Below are positions 6,027 through 6,069 of a DNA stretch of 6,069 nt, one piece after another; the stretch's first letter is position 1, and each line of letters begins with the position of its first letter. The notes beneath the pieces were generated by a model. The model searched no databases. It had not been told where the DNA came from and was given only the letters and a program-made list of their open reading frames with translations. Origin of the DNA: Herminiimonas sp. (GTDB taxonomy: Bacteria; Pseudomonadota; Gammaproteobacteria; Burkholderiales; Burkholderiaceae); the NCBI GenBank assembly GCA_014377155.1, contig JACMQD010000227.1, positions 1-6,069 on the forward strand, read 5' to 3'. The translations under genes were made by a program, and so were the position numbers.

Positions 6027-6069
6027 TACGATAAGACGCTTCACCAATGTAAGCACCTCATTTGAACCG
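6027..6069. other. Short tail after the hemerythrin gene, nothing recognised
   Basis: These 43 bases follow the TAG stop. I see no hairpin with a T-run, no start codon with a ribosome site, and no repeat; the terminator and the next gene must lie outside the window. Confidence 0.5.

Noticed and set aside
5424..6056. Minus-strand open frame of 210 codons opposite the hemerythrin gene
   Set aside because: The plus strand encodes a domain with all iron ligands and a Shine-Dalgarno; the reverse frame shows no motif.

Overview
The window looks like chromosomal DNA of a betaproteobacterium, most likely in or near the Burkholderiales (an Oxalobacteraceae-like organism is my best guess). The reasons are the moderately GC-rich codon use and the close match of the AlaA and Hom proteins to the usual alaA-hom block of that group. 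No RNA gene, IS element, CRISPR array or prophage gene is visible. All six genes appear intact.

Left half, minus strand (7-2436): a compact three-gene operon. It runs from an Mth938/Xcc1710-like domain protein (2436-2047) through an ArnT-like membrane glycosyltransferase (2050-389) to a short ArnE-like EamA/DMT membrane protein (378-7). The first two genes overlap by the four bases ATGA, and the third starts 10 bases after the second ends. ArnT-type enzymes take a sugar from undecaprenyl phosphate on the periplasmic side and attach it to lipid A or another envelope glycan. ArnE-type proteins are half-subunits of the flippase that brings the lipid-linked sugar across the inner membrane. The pair therefore suggests an envelope (LPS) modification module whose other genes lie beyond base 1 or elsewhere.

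Centre (2437-2640): a divergent intergenic region. It holds a candidate promoter for each direction and a strong inverted repeat in the presumed leader of the rightward gene.

Right half, plus strand: alaA-type alanine/glutamate-pyruvate aminotransferase (2641-3870), then hom, homoserine dehydrogenase with an ACT domain (3943-5253). After a 188-base gap with two GC-rich hairpins comes a hemerythrin-domain protein with a probable C-terminal membrane anchor (5442-6026). AlaA and Hom belong to amino-acid metabolism (alanine; threonine/methionine branch from aspartate) and are probably co-transcribed. The hemerythrin gene sits where thrC is usually found in this lineage and is likely a separate unit.

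Most of the window is ordinary, well-understood housekeeping sequence, and I found no convincing undescribed system. The points most worth a second look are the hemerythrin gene in the thrC position, the leader dyad of alaA, and the unpaired ArnE-like half-transporter behind the ArnT-like enzyme.
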